Shown: in pieces, positions 33,471 to 41,301 of the stretch
How positions within the stretch are numbered: the stretch's first letter is position 1
Layout: the number at the start of each line of letters is the position of its first letter
NCBI RefSeq assembly: GCF_013393385.1
Contig: NZ_AP023239.1
Coordinates: 5,394,001-5,458,000, forward strand
Direction: 5' to 3'
From: Paenibacillus sp. URB8-2
GTDB lineage: Bacteria; Bacillota; Bacilli; Paenibacillales; Paenibacillaceae
DNA: 64,000 nucleotides
The notes under the pieces: model-generated
The model's input: only the letters and a program-made list of their open reading frames with translations
Told to the model about the DNA's origin: nothing
The model's database searches: none
Position numbers and translations under genes: made by a program

Positions 33471-34436
33471 GTGAATGCCGTGCCTCATGACGAGCAGGAT
33501 AAGAACCGGATCAGACCGAAGCTCAAGGTCATTTCGTTCAACGGGGACGAGAGCAGCCTTGTCGAAACCGAGCAATCGCAAGTCACCTTTCAGGACGTCG
33601 GCGGGATGGAAGAATTGAAGAAAAAAATCCGCCTGAACTTTATTCTGCCGCTTCAGCAGCCGGAAATGTTCCAGGCCTTCGGGAAGTCGGCCGGAGGCAG
33701 TCTGCTGCTGTACGGCCCTCCGGGCTGCGGCAAGACGTTTCTCGCCCGGGCGATTGCCGGAGAGATCAACGCCAACTTCCTGCATGTCGAGCTGCAGGCT
33801 ATTCTCTCCATGTACATCGGGGAAAGCGAGCATAACCTGCATGATTTCTTTGAAAAAGCGCGCCAGGAAAAGCCCTGCGTCATGTTCATCGACGAGCTCG
33901 ACGCGCTTGGCGGAAGCCGCCACCACATGCATCAGCATCATAACCGCATGCTGGTCAATCAGCTGCTGATCGAACTGGACGGCCTGCAGTCCTTTAACCA
34001 TGAGGTGCTCGTCGTCGGCGCGACGAATACCCCCTGGTACCTCGATTCGGCGCTGCGGCGGCCGGGACGGTTCAACCATCTGTTCTTTGTCCCGCCGCCC
34101 GAACCGGCGGAAAGAGAACTAATCCTCGGCCTGAAGCTTCAAGGCAAGCCGCAGGACGGGCTGCACCTGAAACGCTGGGCCGAGATGACGACGCATTTCT
34201 CGGGCGCCGATCTGGAGCAAATCGTAAGGGATGCGGTGGAGCGGGCAATCGAGCGTTCTCTCGAGAGCGGCAGCATCCAGCCGATCACGGACAAAGATAT
34301 GAAGGCGAGCATCGAGGGACGCAAGCCGACGACGCTGGACTGGTTCTCCACAGCCAAGAACTACGCTACCTTCAGCGATATCAACAAAGATTACGAGCAG
34401 GTGCTTGAATACGTGAAGACCCACCGAATCAAATGA
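33471..34436 (+). CDS. AAA+ ATPase
   Basis: 321 residues with one AAA domain. QVTFQDVGGMEELKKKIRLN starts the domain, Walker A is LLLYGPPGCGKTFLARAIAG, Walker B is CVMFIDELDALGG, and sensor/arginine finger residues are in VVGATNTPWYLDSALRRPGR. It resembles classic (FtsH/Cdc48-like) AAA modules without a protease domain or a TM segment. The start is GTG 33471. It is followed 10 bp later by a TPR membrane protein, so the pair probably works together as a remodelling ATPase with a membrane adaptor. The role is unknown. Confidence 0.85.
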   Translation: MNAVPHDEQDKNRIRPKLKVISFNGDESSLVETEQSQVTFQDVGGMEELKKKIRLNFILPLQQPEMFQAFGKSAGGSLLLYGPPGCGKTFLARAIAGEINANFLHVELQAILSMYIGESEHNLHDFFEKARQEKPCVMFIDELDALGGSRHHMHQHHNRMLVNQLLIELDGLQSFNHEVLVVGATNTPWYLDSALRRPGRFNHLFFVPPPEPAERELILGLKLQGKPQDGLHLKRWAEMTTHFSGADLEQIVRDAVERAIERSLESGSIQPITDKDMKASIEGRKPTTLDWFSTAKNYATFSDINKDYEQVLEYVKTHRIK

Positions 34437-34446
34437 ACAGGCGGTG

Positions 34447-35334
34447 ATGCCCGTGAGCTTGCATGGCCCTGATGCCTTCCACTATGAGCGGGCGTTTCAG
34501 CTGATGAACTGGCGGCGCTTTGCGGAGGCGATTGAGGAAACCGAGAAGTGGATACTGGAAGATCCGGAGAATGCCGATGCGTACGGAATGCTGGCGCAAA
34601 TTCATATGAAAGCCGGCAGTTATGACCATGCGCTGCATTGGTCGGCCGAGGCGCTAAGATGCGATCCGGAGAACGCGCTGGCCTGGTTCGTGCGGGCCGT
34701 GTCGCTGTACTCGCAGGGCAATGAGGCGCTGTTTCTGGAAGCGGCGGCGGAAGGGCAGCGGATTGATCCGCTGGAAAGCTATTATCCTTTTCTCAAATTC
34801 AATATTTATCATAAAAAAGGGGATTTCCAAGCGGCGCGGGAGGAAATGGACCGGGCGCTCCGGTTTGCGCCGGACCGCTCCCTGTTCCTCGCGGCGGACA
34901 GCTATCTGCGGGCCAACTCGCGGGATTTCGAAGGCTCGCTCTCTTCGGAGAGCATGGCGCTGTTTCACGATCCCGAGGACGACCAGACCTATCTGTACCT
35001 TGCCTGGGCGGCGGACAGACGGGGCGATTACGGCAAAGAGATCGAGTTCATGAAGAACGCGATCCGGATCGACCCCACGGACGAGCAAATCCGCAACGAG
35101 TATTTAAACAGCCTGCAAAAGAAATACTGGTTCTACCGCGTGCTGCTCCTGCCGTTTATGGTGAAGAAGCGGTTCAGCAAGTGGCAGTTTTTTCTCGTCT
35201 GGGTTGTGCTCTGGCTCGTATTCCGCCCCTTCGTGCTGCTGTTTCTGCTCCTGTACGTACTGGCGTACTGGTTGAGCAAGCTGCTCGTCAGAGTTCAGGT
35301 GTTCGGCTGGAGGTCGCTGTTCCGCAAAATATAA
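34447..35334 (+). CDS. TPR-repeat membrane protein
   Basis: About 295 residues. Tetratricopeptide repeats fill residues 10-220 (for example FAEAIEETEKWILEDPENAD, YDHALHWSAEALRCDPENAL and YGKEIEFMKNAIRIDPTDEQ). Two closely spaced hydrophobic segments follow near the C terminus (WQFFLVWVVLWLVFRPFVLL and LFLLLYVLAYWL), with basic residues between and after them. The TPR part is therefore likely cytosolic and membrane-anchored. GTG 34444, ATG 34447 and GTG 34453 are all possible starts behind AGGCGGTG. It is cotranscribed with the AAA ATPase. Confidence 0.75.
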   Translation: MPVSLHGPDAFHYERAFQLMNWRRFAEAIEETEKWILEDPENADAYGMLAQIHMKAGSYDHALHWSAEALRCDPENALAWFVRAVSLYSQGNEALFLEAAAEGQRIDPLESYYPFLKFNIYHKKGDFQAAREEMDRALRFAPDRSLFLAADSYLRANSRDFEGSLSSESMALFHDPEDDQTYLYLAWAADRRGDYGKEIEFMKNAIRIDPTDEQIRNEYLNSLQKKYWFYRVLLLPFMVKKRFSKWQFFLVWVVLWLVFRPFVLLFLLLYVLAYWLSKLLVRVQVFGWRSLFRKI

Positions 35335-35353
35335 ATAATGATGAACAATACCT

Positions 35354-35461
35354 AAGAAGAAACGGCTACGCCGTCCTCTGGAAGAGGAAGGCATCCGTTT
35401 CTCGTAAAAATATCAGGTTAAGGATAGCGCGAAGCTTATACTTTCTGATATTTCGAAAAAG
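35354..35461 (+). repeat. Structured repeat, copy 2 (subtype B)
   Basis: Same ends and folding as the other copies, with AGAAACGG/CCGTTTCT, ACGGC-TAC-GCCGT, CCTCT-GGA-AGAGG and AAATATCAG/CTGATATTT. One base is missing in the inner GATAGC/GCTTAT stem. It abuts the terminator between the TPR gene and rpmE2. Confidence 0.85.
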
Positions 35462-35505
35462 GACCCATTGCAGAAGGCCGAAGCCCGCTGCGATTGGTCC
35501 TTTTT
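35456..35505. terminator. Bidirectional terminator between TPR gene and rpmE2
   Basis: AAAAAGGACC (35456-35465) pairs with GGTCCTTTTT (35496-35505), with a TTGCAG/CTGCGA helix inside. The left A-tract is shared with repeat copy 2. Confidence 0.85.
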
Positions 35506-35524
35506 GGCGTTACGATACGTTGCG

Positions 35525-35773
35525 TTATTTCTTGTAGTTCAGACGCTGATTGAAGCGGTCGATACGGCCGCCCGTGTCGATATTCTTCTGTCTGCCCGTA
35601 TAGAATGGATGGGAAGCCGAGCTGGAATCGACCCGGATCACCGGATACGTATTGCCGTCCTCCCACTGCATCGTCTCTCCCGAAGACTTGGTGGAAGCGC
35701 TCAGGAATTTAAAATCCGCACTCGCATCATAGAAAATGACCGGCTGGTATTTCGGATGAATACCTTCTCTCAT
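35525..35773 (-). CDS. rpmE2: Ribosomal protein L31 type B
   Basis: 82 residues. [40 protein letters not shown] and [13 protein letters not shown] are diagnostic of the zinc-free (type B, YtiA-like) L31, which lacks the CxxC zinc ligands of the main form. In bacilli the type B form replaces zinc-containing L31 when zinc is scarce, usually under Zur control. No convincing Zur box was recognised upstream; instead there is a TTACCC-7-GGGTAA inverted repeat. GAGGGA precedes the ATG. Confidence 0.93.
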   Translation of the reverse strand: MREGIHPKYQPVIFYDASADFKFLSASTKSSGETMQWEDGNTYPVIRVDSSSASHPFYTGRQKNIDTGGRIDRFNQRLNYKK

Positions 35774-35816
35774 CGTTAATCCCTCTTTCTGAATAAAATA
35801 GACATCTTGTATTAAC

Positions 35817-35835
35817 TTACCCTACTTTTGGGTAA
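35817..35835. promoter_or_regulatory. Inverted repeat upstream of rpmE2
   Basis: TTACCC-TACTTTT-GGGTAA, about 45 bp upstream of the rpmE2 start. It is a candidate operator. Confidence 0.4.
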
Positions 35836-35892
35836 AGCTTTCAACAAAATGACCACTTCAGTGAAAAATTCCGGTAAAACACTGAGGCGGGC

Positions 35893-36102
35893 TTATGATG
35901 GAACGGTATCCGTCAACGAAAGCTCCATATACAGCAGTTCATGTGTGGGGACAAGACCGGCCCGCTCCAATGAAGCTGTAAAGAAGGCGCCTGTGGCCGG
36001 AATATGAACGGCTCTTACTCCTACGCCTTCCGGGACACCGGAGAGCAGCTGGGATAACAGCGTATCTGCGATCGCCTCCGCGTCCAAGACGCCGTCAATC
36101 AC
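35893..36102 (-). CDS. Small hypothetical protein with GNAT-like C-terminal motif
   Basis: 69 residues from a GTG start behind AAAGGAG. VRAVHIPATGAFFTASLERA followed by GLVPTHELLYMELSL looks like the last strand-helix-strand of a GNAT acetyltransferase, but the acetyl-CoA motif is absent. Reading on upstream in the same frame (QLGKGALWGVIDGVLDAEA) leads directly to the stop of the potassium channel gene. It may be a truncated acetyltransferase remnant or a genuine tail gene of the envelope operon. Confidence 0.4.
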   Translation of the reverse strand: MIDGVLDAEAIADTLLSQLLSGVPEGVGVRAVHIPATGAFFTASLERAGLVPTHELLYMELSLTDTVPS

Positions 36103-36144
36103 GCCCCATAATGCTCCTTTCCCAAGCTGGATTTCCTTTTCCGG

Positions 36145-37176
36145 TTATCCCATTTTGCCCGCGATCTTCCGGTAGGTTGCCTCATCGGAGACGATATACA
36201 GCCTCGCTTCCGCAGGGATAGGATCAGTCAGCCTGCGGTTGATGCCCAAATCGTGGCGGTCGGCGATCAGGGTGGCGCCTTGGCGCAGCAGGCCCTGGAA
36301 AGCATCCCCGTAGGTCTTCCATGACCGGTCGACCGGCACCTCGTAAATATCGTCGCCATGGGAGCGGCTGATAAGCTGCGTAATGACTTCCGGATTTCCC
36401 TCCTGCAGCGCGGCTCTTACCGCCAGCCGAGAAACGGCATCATGCGACAGGACGAAGTCGTTGACCCGGACATGCCGGAAGTTCTGCACGTTCTTCTCTT
36501 GCATGATTTCCACTGTTGTATGTACATCCGGCGCGATCCGCTCGATGCTTGAGGCGATCAGCAGCGATTTGCCGTCCACCAGCGCAGCCTCGTCGATCCG
36601 GACATCGCCGAAGATAATGGCCGCCCTCGCCTTGGCGAGACCTGCCTTCACCAGAATATCGTCGGAGGAAGGGTCCCCGCTGATGAAATGAACCTGTTTC
36701 ATCTGCTCCAGCGGATGCTGACCCGATTCGTCGATAATGATGATCTGACAGTCCGGCGTATAGCTGAGAATTTCCCCAACAGCCGCCTGCGCCTTTTTGC
36801 TCCAGTTGATGAGAATAACATGATCCTCTCCCAAAAATGGCAACTTTCCCGCCCTCCTCTGCCTTCCGATTTCCGCGATGGCATCAATAATCTTTCCGAT
36901 TACCAAGCTAAGCAGCCCGATGCCGAAAATGTATAGAAAAATCGTAAATATTTTGCCGATGACGGTCTTCGCAAAAAAGTCGCCGTATCCGACCGTCGCC
37001 ATGGTCGTCATGACCCAGTAGAACGAGTTGAACCAGCTGCCGAACGTATCCGGCTCAAGGATGTAGGCGACCGTCGCACTGAGCGCGACAAACAGGAGAA
37101 TACTCAGACCGATCGTTCTTTTCTTGATGTGGTTCATCATGGTCGACAGCTTTAACAAAAAGTGAATGGCAGTCAC
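36145..37176 (-). CDS. Two-TM potassium channel with RCK/TrkA domain (YugO-like)
   Basis: About 343 residues. TM1 is TIGLSILLFVALSATVAYIL, the pore loop SFYWVMTTMATVGYGDFF has the TVGYGD selectivity filter, and TM2 is IFTIFLYIFGIGLLSLVIG. A cytosolic RCK/TrkA-N domain (EDHVILINWSKKAQAAVGEI onward) follows. It should be a tetrameric K+ channel gated by a cytosolic ligand. The start is uncertain: GTG 37176 and ATG 37140 both lack well-spaced signals, and an ATT at 37167 (IHFLLKL) has the best-spaced GGGGGG. It is the distal main gene of the DUF350/ATP-grasp operon. Confidence 0.85.
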   Translation of the reverse strand: MTAIHFLLKLSTMMNHIKKRTIGLSILLFVALSATVAYILEPDTFGSWFNSFYWVMTTMATVGYGDFFAKTVIGKIFTIFLYIFGIGLLSLVIGKIIDAIAEIGRQRRAGKLPFLGEDHVILINWSKKAQAAVGEILSYTPDCQIIIIDESGQHPLEQMKQVHFISGDPSSDDILVKAGLAKARAAIIFGDVRIDEAALVDGKSLLIASSIERIAPDVHTTVEIMQEKNVQNFRHVRVNDFVLSHDAVSRLAVRAALQEGNPEVITQLISRSHGDDIYEVPVDRSWKTYGDAFQGLLRQGATLIADRHDLGINRRLTDPIPAEARLYIVSDEATYRKIAGKMG

Positions 37177-37250
37177 CCCCCCGGATGTCCTGCAAAGGCC
37201 CGCAAAGCCGCCCGCCGCTTCGAGGACAGCCCTGCGGGCCTTCGAGATAG

Positions 37251-37652
37251 TTAAATGATCAGACTGCTGACCGCAAACGCGGTTCCGACAAAGACCATGC
37301 ACAGCAGCGTCCCCACCGCGACATTGCCCTGTTTCAGATGATCTGAGATTTTAAAGCCGATCGTGACCAGCTCGAAAATCCAGTAAGACGCCACCAGACA
37401 GACATAGCCGACCGCGAACCAGATTGCCATAAACCAGATCGACGAGTTCGTATAGGCCGCCACTCCGAGAATAATCGCCGTCGCCAGGAATTTCCCGCCC
37501 AGCGCCAGACCTACGGCGACATTGCCGTTCTTCAGCTCCTCCATATCTTTGAACGGAGTCATCCAGCTGAAGATCAGCATGCCCAGCAATTGAAGCACGA
37601 TAATGAAAATTACACTAACCAGAATATTGATAACGACCGTCAATTCGCCCAC
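37251..37652 (-). CDS. DUF350 (YjfL-type) membrane protein
   Basis: 133 residues with four hydrophobic helices in two repeats, each carrying a conserved xxxGNxAVG motif (ELKNGNVAVGLALGGKF and HLKQGNVAVGTLLCMVF). This is the DUF350 family signature. In E. coli the YjfL member is encoded with the glutathionylspermidine-synthase-like YjfC, and the same pairing occurs here. It overlaps the lipoprotein gene by 13 bp. The function is unknown; a membrane-stress role is inferred. Confidence 0.82.
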   Translation of the reverse strand: MGELTVVINILVSVIFIIVLQLLGMLIFSWMTPFKDMEELKNGNVAVGLALGGKFLATAIILGVAAYTNSSIWFMAIWFAVGYVCLVASYWIFELVTIGFKISDHLKQGNVAVGTLLCMVFVGTAFAVSSLII

Positions 37653-38320
37653 CCCCGAAATTTTGCATAAGCCAAATCGTAATCCGCAAAATCATGAACC
37701 TCTTCCAGCACGACCTGCACCGTCTTCTTCTTCTCCATCGCGGTGTAGCGCTTATCGTCGATCGGCTGCTTGATCCGGTTCCCCGAAGGCAGCTCCACTA
37801 CGGCAAAGTTTCTTGTCTTGTCCTTATACTTCGTCTTGTACACGCCGATCAGATCGACGTCCGTCGTCACCGACACCTTCAGATTCTTCAGGTCCTCTGT
37901 GGCCGATTTCAAATCCTTGTAGGATTTGATCGTGGACCATGAAGACAGTCGAACCTGGTTCTTCTGATCGGCATCCGTCGTAATTTCGGCGTCCATGTAC
38001 TGAAGCGTATAGATTTTATCCCCTGTCGCATAATTGCCGTCATTGGGAAGCATCTCGTTGTTCGGCAGGATGGTCATATCGCTGCCGATCAAGTCACCGA
38101 CCGTACCCTCGACAACCCGGTAATCCCACGGCACCCGCGCCACATCGCTGGTCGACGTCGCACCGGAATCCGTGGAAAATACGCTGTCCGGATTATCGGA
38201 GCAGCCGGCCAGAGCCAGCACCGCCGCGATAATCAGCAGCAGGACGGCCGAGCGAAGCGCCCGCTTTCCCCCAAGCCCGCGGCGGCGCGCTCCCGGCGTC
38301 TTATAATAGTTCTCGCGCAA
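37640..38320 (-). CDS. Putative lipoprotein, DUF4247-like
   Basis: 226 residues. A basic N terminus precedes a hydrophobic stretch (SAVLLLIIAAVLALAGC) that ends in the lipobox LAGC, so lipid attachment outside the membrane is expected. The mature part has no recognised catalytic motif. DUF4247 proteins are, as recalled, encoded beside DUF350 and ATP-grasp genes in Gram-positives; this assignment is tentative. The TTG start (38320) follows GGAG by 9 nt. Its start lies 1 bp from the stop of the ATP-grasp gene. Confidence 0.65.
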   Translation of the reverse strand: MRENYYKTPGARRRGLGGKRALRSAVLLLIIAAVLALAGCSDNPDSVFSTDSGATSTSDVARVPWDYRVVEGTVGDLIGSDMTILPNNEMLPNDGNYATGDKIYTLQYMDAEITTDADQKNQVRLSSWSTIKSYKDLKSATEDLKNLKVSVTTDVDLIGVYKTKYKDKTRNFAVVELPSGNRIKQPIDDKRYTAMEKKKTVQVVLEEVHDFADYDLAYAKFRGWAN

Positions 38321-38321
38321 T

Positions 38322-39518
38322 TTATCTCACTCCCATGGCAATAAAATGGCTTGTATTTCCGGTAATGGGGCCTCCGCCCCGCCCCAGCAATCCGCAGGGC
38401 CGACCGTTGATCATGAACATGCCCGAAAGCAGGTGAAGCTCGCCCGCAGAGGTTTGAATCTTCGAGAGCTCCGCTCTCTTCTGATATACGGAAGGAAACA
38501 GCACGCTGCTGTCGAAGCCGTCCTCATCCTCAATCTCCAGGCTACCGGATTCGTCATAGAGACGCACAGAACCGCCTTCGCGGCCGAACATCGATTTGGA
38601 CACGAAGTTTCCCGAGAACACAGGCTTGTTGTACGTGGGCAGAACGTATTTGGCGATGGTCTCCCGCTCTTCACCGCTGAACAGAAAGCCCAGCTCATAC
38701 ATGCCCCAGACCGCTGCCATCAGCCCTTTGGACTGGAGCAAAATGCTGTGCGGCGGGTTGAACAGCGTAAGCCGGCCGGTCTCCACCGCATAGGCCAACG
38801 CCTCGCCGCCCTCATCCACCGCCATCCACTCTTTCGGGTACAGGGCAAACATTCGGTTCACGACGCGCCCCTGCCCGTCTTTCACCGTTCCTTCGTCAAT
38901 TGTAAGCTCCAGGCAGTCGACGCACCCAATATCCAGACCGCTGTGCCTAGCCAGCGCTTCGATCGTGCCGGAATCCTCCAGATGGCTTCCGTAGTTCACG
39001 CAGGCCGCTGTATCCGGCCGCTCCTCGCCCCAAGCCGCGGCAACAAGCTCCGGCATGCTGCCGTTAACCGTCGGAATGCCGGCTTGCTCGCATACCCATG
39101 GCGTCGCAATGGACGCCTCCACGTAACCGGTCGGCGTGTCGGCGTTCAGCTCCAGCAGCTTGATGCTTCCCCTTTCGTCGATGGCGAAGTCAAACCGCGC
39201 ATACCGGCTGATGAGCCCGGGCGGAGCAAGCGGCGCGGCGTCCAGCATCTCCCACAGGACTTCCGGGATGGCAAGCAGATCGTAGAGGTCATGCCTGCGG
39301 TGGATATAGCGCGCCGCCTTGTCGAGAATGGCCCATAGCCGGGAAGAAGCCTCCTCAAGCTCCCGGTATGTCTCCTCTCTCATAACGGCGACTCCGTCCA
39401 GCCAATATTCTTCGTCTTCAAGGTCAGCCCAGGCAAAGCCCAGGCGCCCCAGTTCCTCCACCCTGGAGACCCGGTCTTCGCCTGAATGCTCCAGCCACTG
39501 AAATACGGGCTCCGTCAT
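38322..39518 (-). CDS. Glutathionylspermidine synthase-family ATP-grasp protein (YjfC/YgiC-like)
   Basis: 398 residues. RYARFDFAIDERGSIKLLEL and NADTPTGYVEASIATPWVCE are the signature of the GSP_synth ATP-grasp domain. FGREGGSVRLYDESG and a C-terminal GRGGGPITGNTSHFIAM are also typical. Family members form amide bonds between a peptide carboxylate and an amine; E. coli YgiC and YjfC homologues are not true glutathionylspermidine synthases, so the substrate is unknown. It overlaps the upstream Ser-rich gene by 4 bp (ATGA). Confidence 0.85.
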   Translation of the reverse strand: MTEPVFQWLEHSGEDRVSRVEELGRLGFAWADLEDEEYWLDGVAVMREETYRELEEASSRLWAILDKAARYIHRRHDLYDLLAIPEVLWEMLDAAPLAPPGLISRYARFDFAIDERGSIKLLELNADTPTGYVEASIATPWVCEQAGIPTVNGSMPELVAAAWGEERPDTAACVNYGSHLEDSGTIEALARHSGLDIGCVDCLELTIDEGTVKDGQGRVVNRMFALYPKEWMAVDEGGEALAYAVETGRLTLFNPPHSILLQSKGLMAAVWGMYELGFLFSGEERETIAKYVLPTYNKPVFSGNFVSKSMFGREGGSVRLYDESGSLEIEDEDGFDSSVLFPSVYQKRAELSKIQTSAGELHLLSGMFMINGRPCGLLGRGGGPITGNTSHFIAMGVR

Positions 39519-40234
39519 CCGCCGAACCCGCTGCTCTTGCTTGAACTGGACCGCGAGCTTGAGCCGAGGCTCGATTTGGAACTGGATTTCGAGCTGGACG
39601 ACGAACTGGACGAGCTCAGGCCGCTCGACTTTCCGCCGATCCCGCCAGCCGTGGAAGACGTCGACCGTCTCGTAATGGTGCCCGTCGTGGAGGTCGAGGT
39701 CTTCGGCTTCACCACGGAGCCGGTCACCGGCTTGTTCTGAAACTTCGTGTTGTCATAAGTACGCGGTTTATAGACCGTCCGTGTGCCTCCATAATAGGTT
39801 GGACGGTGGTCATACCATCTGCTCGGCGAATAGCTGGAGCCGCCGCCAAACAGCATGTGGTACAGCAGCAGATCATCCCAGCCAAAACCGGAGTTATACC
39901 CGCCGTAATTGTTAATGATCGTTGTCCCGTTCGATGTAGCGACGCCCGGAGCCTGGGTCGGCTGGGCCGTTTCTTTCCCCGTCTCCTCCGGATACGGGAT
40001 GTTCCAGTCCACATTTTTGTCGAAATAGGCTTTAACCTCTTCCGTGGACCAGGACACCAGCGTCGGCTCATCCGCAGATGAGCTGCCGCTTGCGACCGAG
40101 GCGCCCGGAACAAACAGCGCATTGGCCAGCAGGGCGATACCCAGCGAGGTCGACAGCACTCTAACCGGTTTGCCGCTTAAGTCAAACCCTTTTTCCCCTA
40201 GCGATTCATTTCCTGTTTCTTTTTCTCTACCCAA
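39515..40234 (-). CDS. Membrane-anchored Ser-rich protein
   Basis: 239 residues read from a TTG with AAGGAGG 8 nt upstream. One hydrophobic segment (LSTSLGIALLANALFVPGAS) probably anchors or exports it. The middle region is Gly/Tyr/Asn-rich, and the last 60 residues are a low-complexity Ser/Lys tail ending KSSGFGG. E. coli YgiB/YjfM, encoded next to the YgiC/YjfC ATP-grasp proteins, likewise carry low-complexity Ser/Gly tails. This may be the substrate of the adjacent ATP-grasp ligase, which is inference only. Confidence 0.6.
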   Translation of the reverse strand: MGREKETGNESLGEKGFDLSGKPVRVLSTSLGIALLANALFVPGASVASGSSSADEPTLVSWSTEEVKAYFDKNVDWNIPYPEETGKETAQPTQAPGVATSNGTTIINNYGGYNSGFGWDDLLLYHMLFGGGSSYSPSRWYDHRPTYYGGTRTVYKPRTYDNTKFQNKPVTGSVVKPKTSTSTTGTITRRSTSSTAGGIGGKSSGLSSSSSSSSSKSSSKSSLGSSSRSSSSKSSGFGG

Positions 40235-40265
40235 AGCGGGTGCCTCCTTAATAATAATCTTCTGC

Positions 40266-40481
40266 CTATTCGGTGCGCATCGGAACGAGCAGCAGTTCAA
40301 GCTTGCCCTCATCCACATTCAGCCTGCCCTCCACCGTTTCGAACTCGCGGCCGCCGACTACCAAATAGTTGACATGCTCCAGCGCGGCGACCATATTGGC
40401 GCTCCATACGCGCTCTTCGATCTTGTTCAGTTCGCCATCCGGCATTTTTTCATATAAAATAACGCTCATCCCATTGTCCAA
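40266..40481 (-). CDS. Small conserved hypothetical protein, first gene of the envelope operon
   Basis: 71 residues (DNGMSVILYEKMPDGELNKI...), soluble, alpha/beta, ending LNVDEGKLELLLVPMRTE. No domain was recognised. TTG 40481 is preferred, with GGAAGGGAAGGA upstream. The longer in-frame TTG at 40508 would leave no leader behind the ECF-type promoter at 40547-40521. Together with the next five genes it forms a leftward operon with overlaps or gaps of 31-74 bp at most. Confidence 0.55.
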   Translation of the reverse strand: MDNGMSVILYEKMPDGELNKIEERVWSANMVAALEHVNYLVVGGREFETVEGRLNVDEGKLELLLVPMRTE

Positions 40482-40520
40482 GAGAATTTCCTTCCCTTCC
40501 TGATTCAATTGTACCTTTAA

Positions 40521-40547
40521 TACGGGAAATGCCGGTCTAATGTTTCA
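40521..40547 (-). promoter_or_regulatory. ECF (sigma-W-like) promoter of the envelope operon
   Basis: On the minus strand TGAAAC (40547-40542), a 17-bp spacer and CGTA (40524-40521). This matches the consensus TGAAAC-n16/17-CGTA of Bacillus sigma-W-type ECF sigma factors. Confidence 0.65.
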
Positions 40548-40659
40548 TTTGGAAACTGCGGGGGAATGTCAAACCTTCCCATAACAGAATAAAGCGTCCT
40601 GCCCTTCAGAGGCAATCTTTTTTCTTTGGCAGAAACGGCAGAATCTGCGCTTCATTTTT

Positions 40660-40689
40660 TTGACAAAAGCACCGCCACCGGAATAAAAT
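40660..40689 (+). promoter_or_regulatory. Sigma-A promoter of the TetR-SMR-SDR operon
   Basis: TTGACA (40660-40665), an 18-bp spacer and TAAAAT (40684-40689). The AT-rich palindromic stretch AAAATATT...AATATTTT (about 40685-40708) directly follows and is a candidate TetR operator. Confidence 0.65.
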
Positions 40690-40742
40690 ATTGAAAACAA
40701 AATATTTTCCGCATTTTCCGGCAAGGGAAGGGAGGCCTATTT

Positions 40743-41297
40743 TTGAAGCAAAGAATACTCGCGGAGGCCCGGCAGGAGATTTACAAGTCCGGTTTCCGTT
40801 TTACAATGGCGGATATGGCAAGACGCTGCGGGCTTAGTACGAAAACGATTTACGAGTGTTATTCTTCCAAAGAAGATTTAATTCTGGATATGGTTCAGCA
40901 GGCTATTGATGAACTCACGGAGCGGGAACAGTCGATCGTGAATGACCCAAAGCTTGGAACGATGGACAAACTGAGAGCTCTGCTCGTGCTTCTTCCACGG
41001 GATTTCCAGTTTTTTGATATCAAGCGTCTGCACGAACTGCAACGTTATTACACGAATGTGTGGAACATTATGGATTCCTTTTTGACGGAACAGTGGGACG
41101 GTGTGACCCAAATGCTTGCGGCGGCTCAGGCGGAAGGACTGCTGGAGAAGTTCAATACGGCGCTGTTCATTCAGCTGTATATCGGGGGACTGTACCGGTT
41201 AATGGAGCAAGCCTCCACGGGTGCGGCCCAGATGACTCTCCGGCAAGCACTGGACGAAATGGTTGACATTATGTTAAACGGGATCAGAAAGAGGTGA
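40743..41297 (+). CDS. TetR/AcrR-family regulator
   Basis: 184 residues. The N-terminal helix-turn-helix FTMADMARRCGLSTKTIYEC, followed by YSSKEDLILDMV, is typical; the C-terminal ligand domain is family-specific. The TTG start has GGGAGG 8 nt upstream. It is the first gene of an operon with an SMR efflux protein (4 bp away) and an NAD(P)-binding protein, so it most likely represses its own efflux operon and responds to a toxic compound. Confidence 0.85.
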   Translation: MKQRILAEARQEIYKSGFRFTMADMARRCGLSTKTIYECYSSKEDLILDMVQQAIDELTEREQSIVNDPKLGTMDKLRALLVLLPRDFQFFDIKRLHELQRYYTNVWNIMDSFLTEQWDGVTQMLAAAQAEGLLEKFNTALFIQLYIGGLYRLMEQASTGAAQMTLRQALDEMVDIMLNGIRKR

Positions 41298-41301
41298 TAC
41301 C

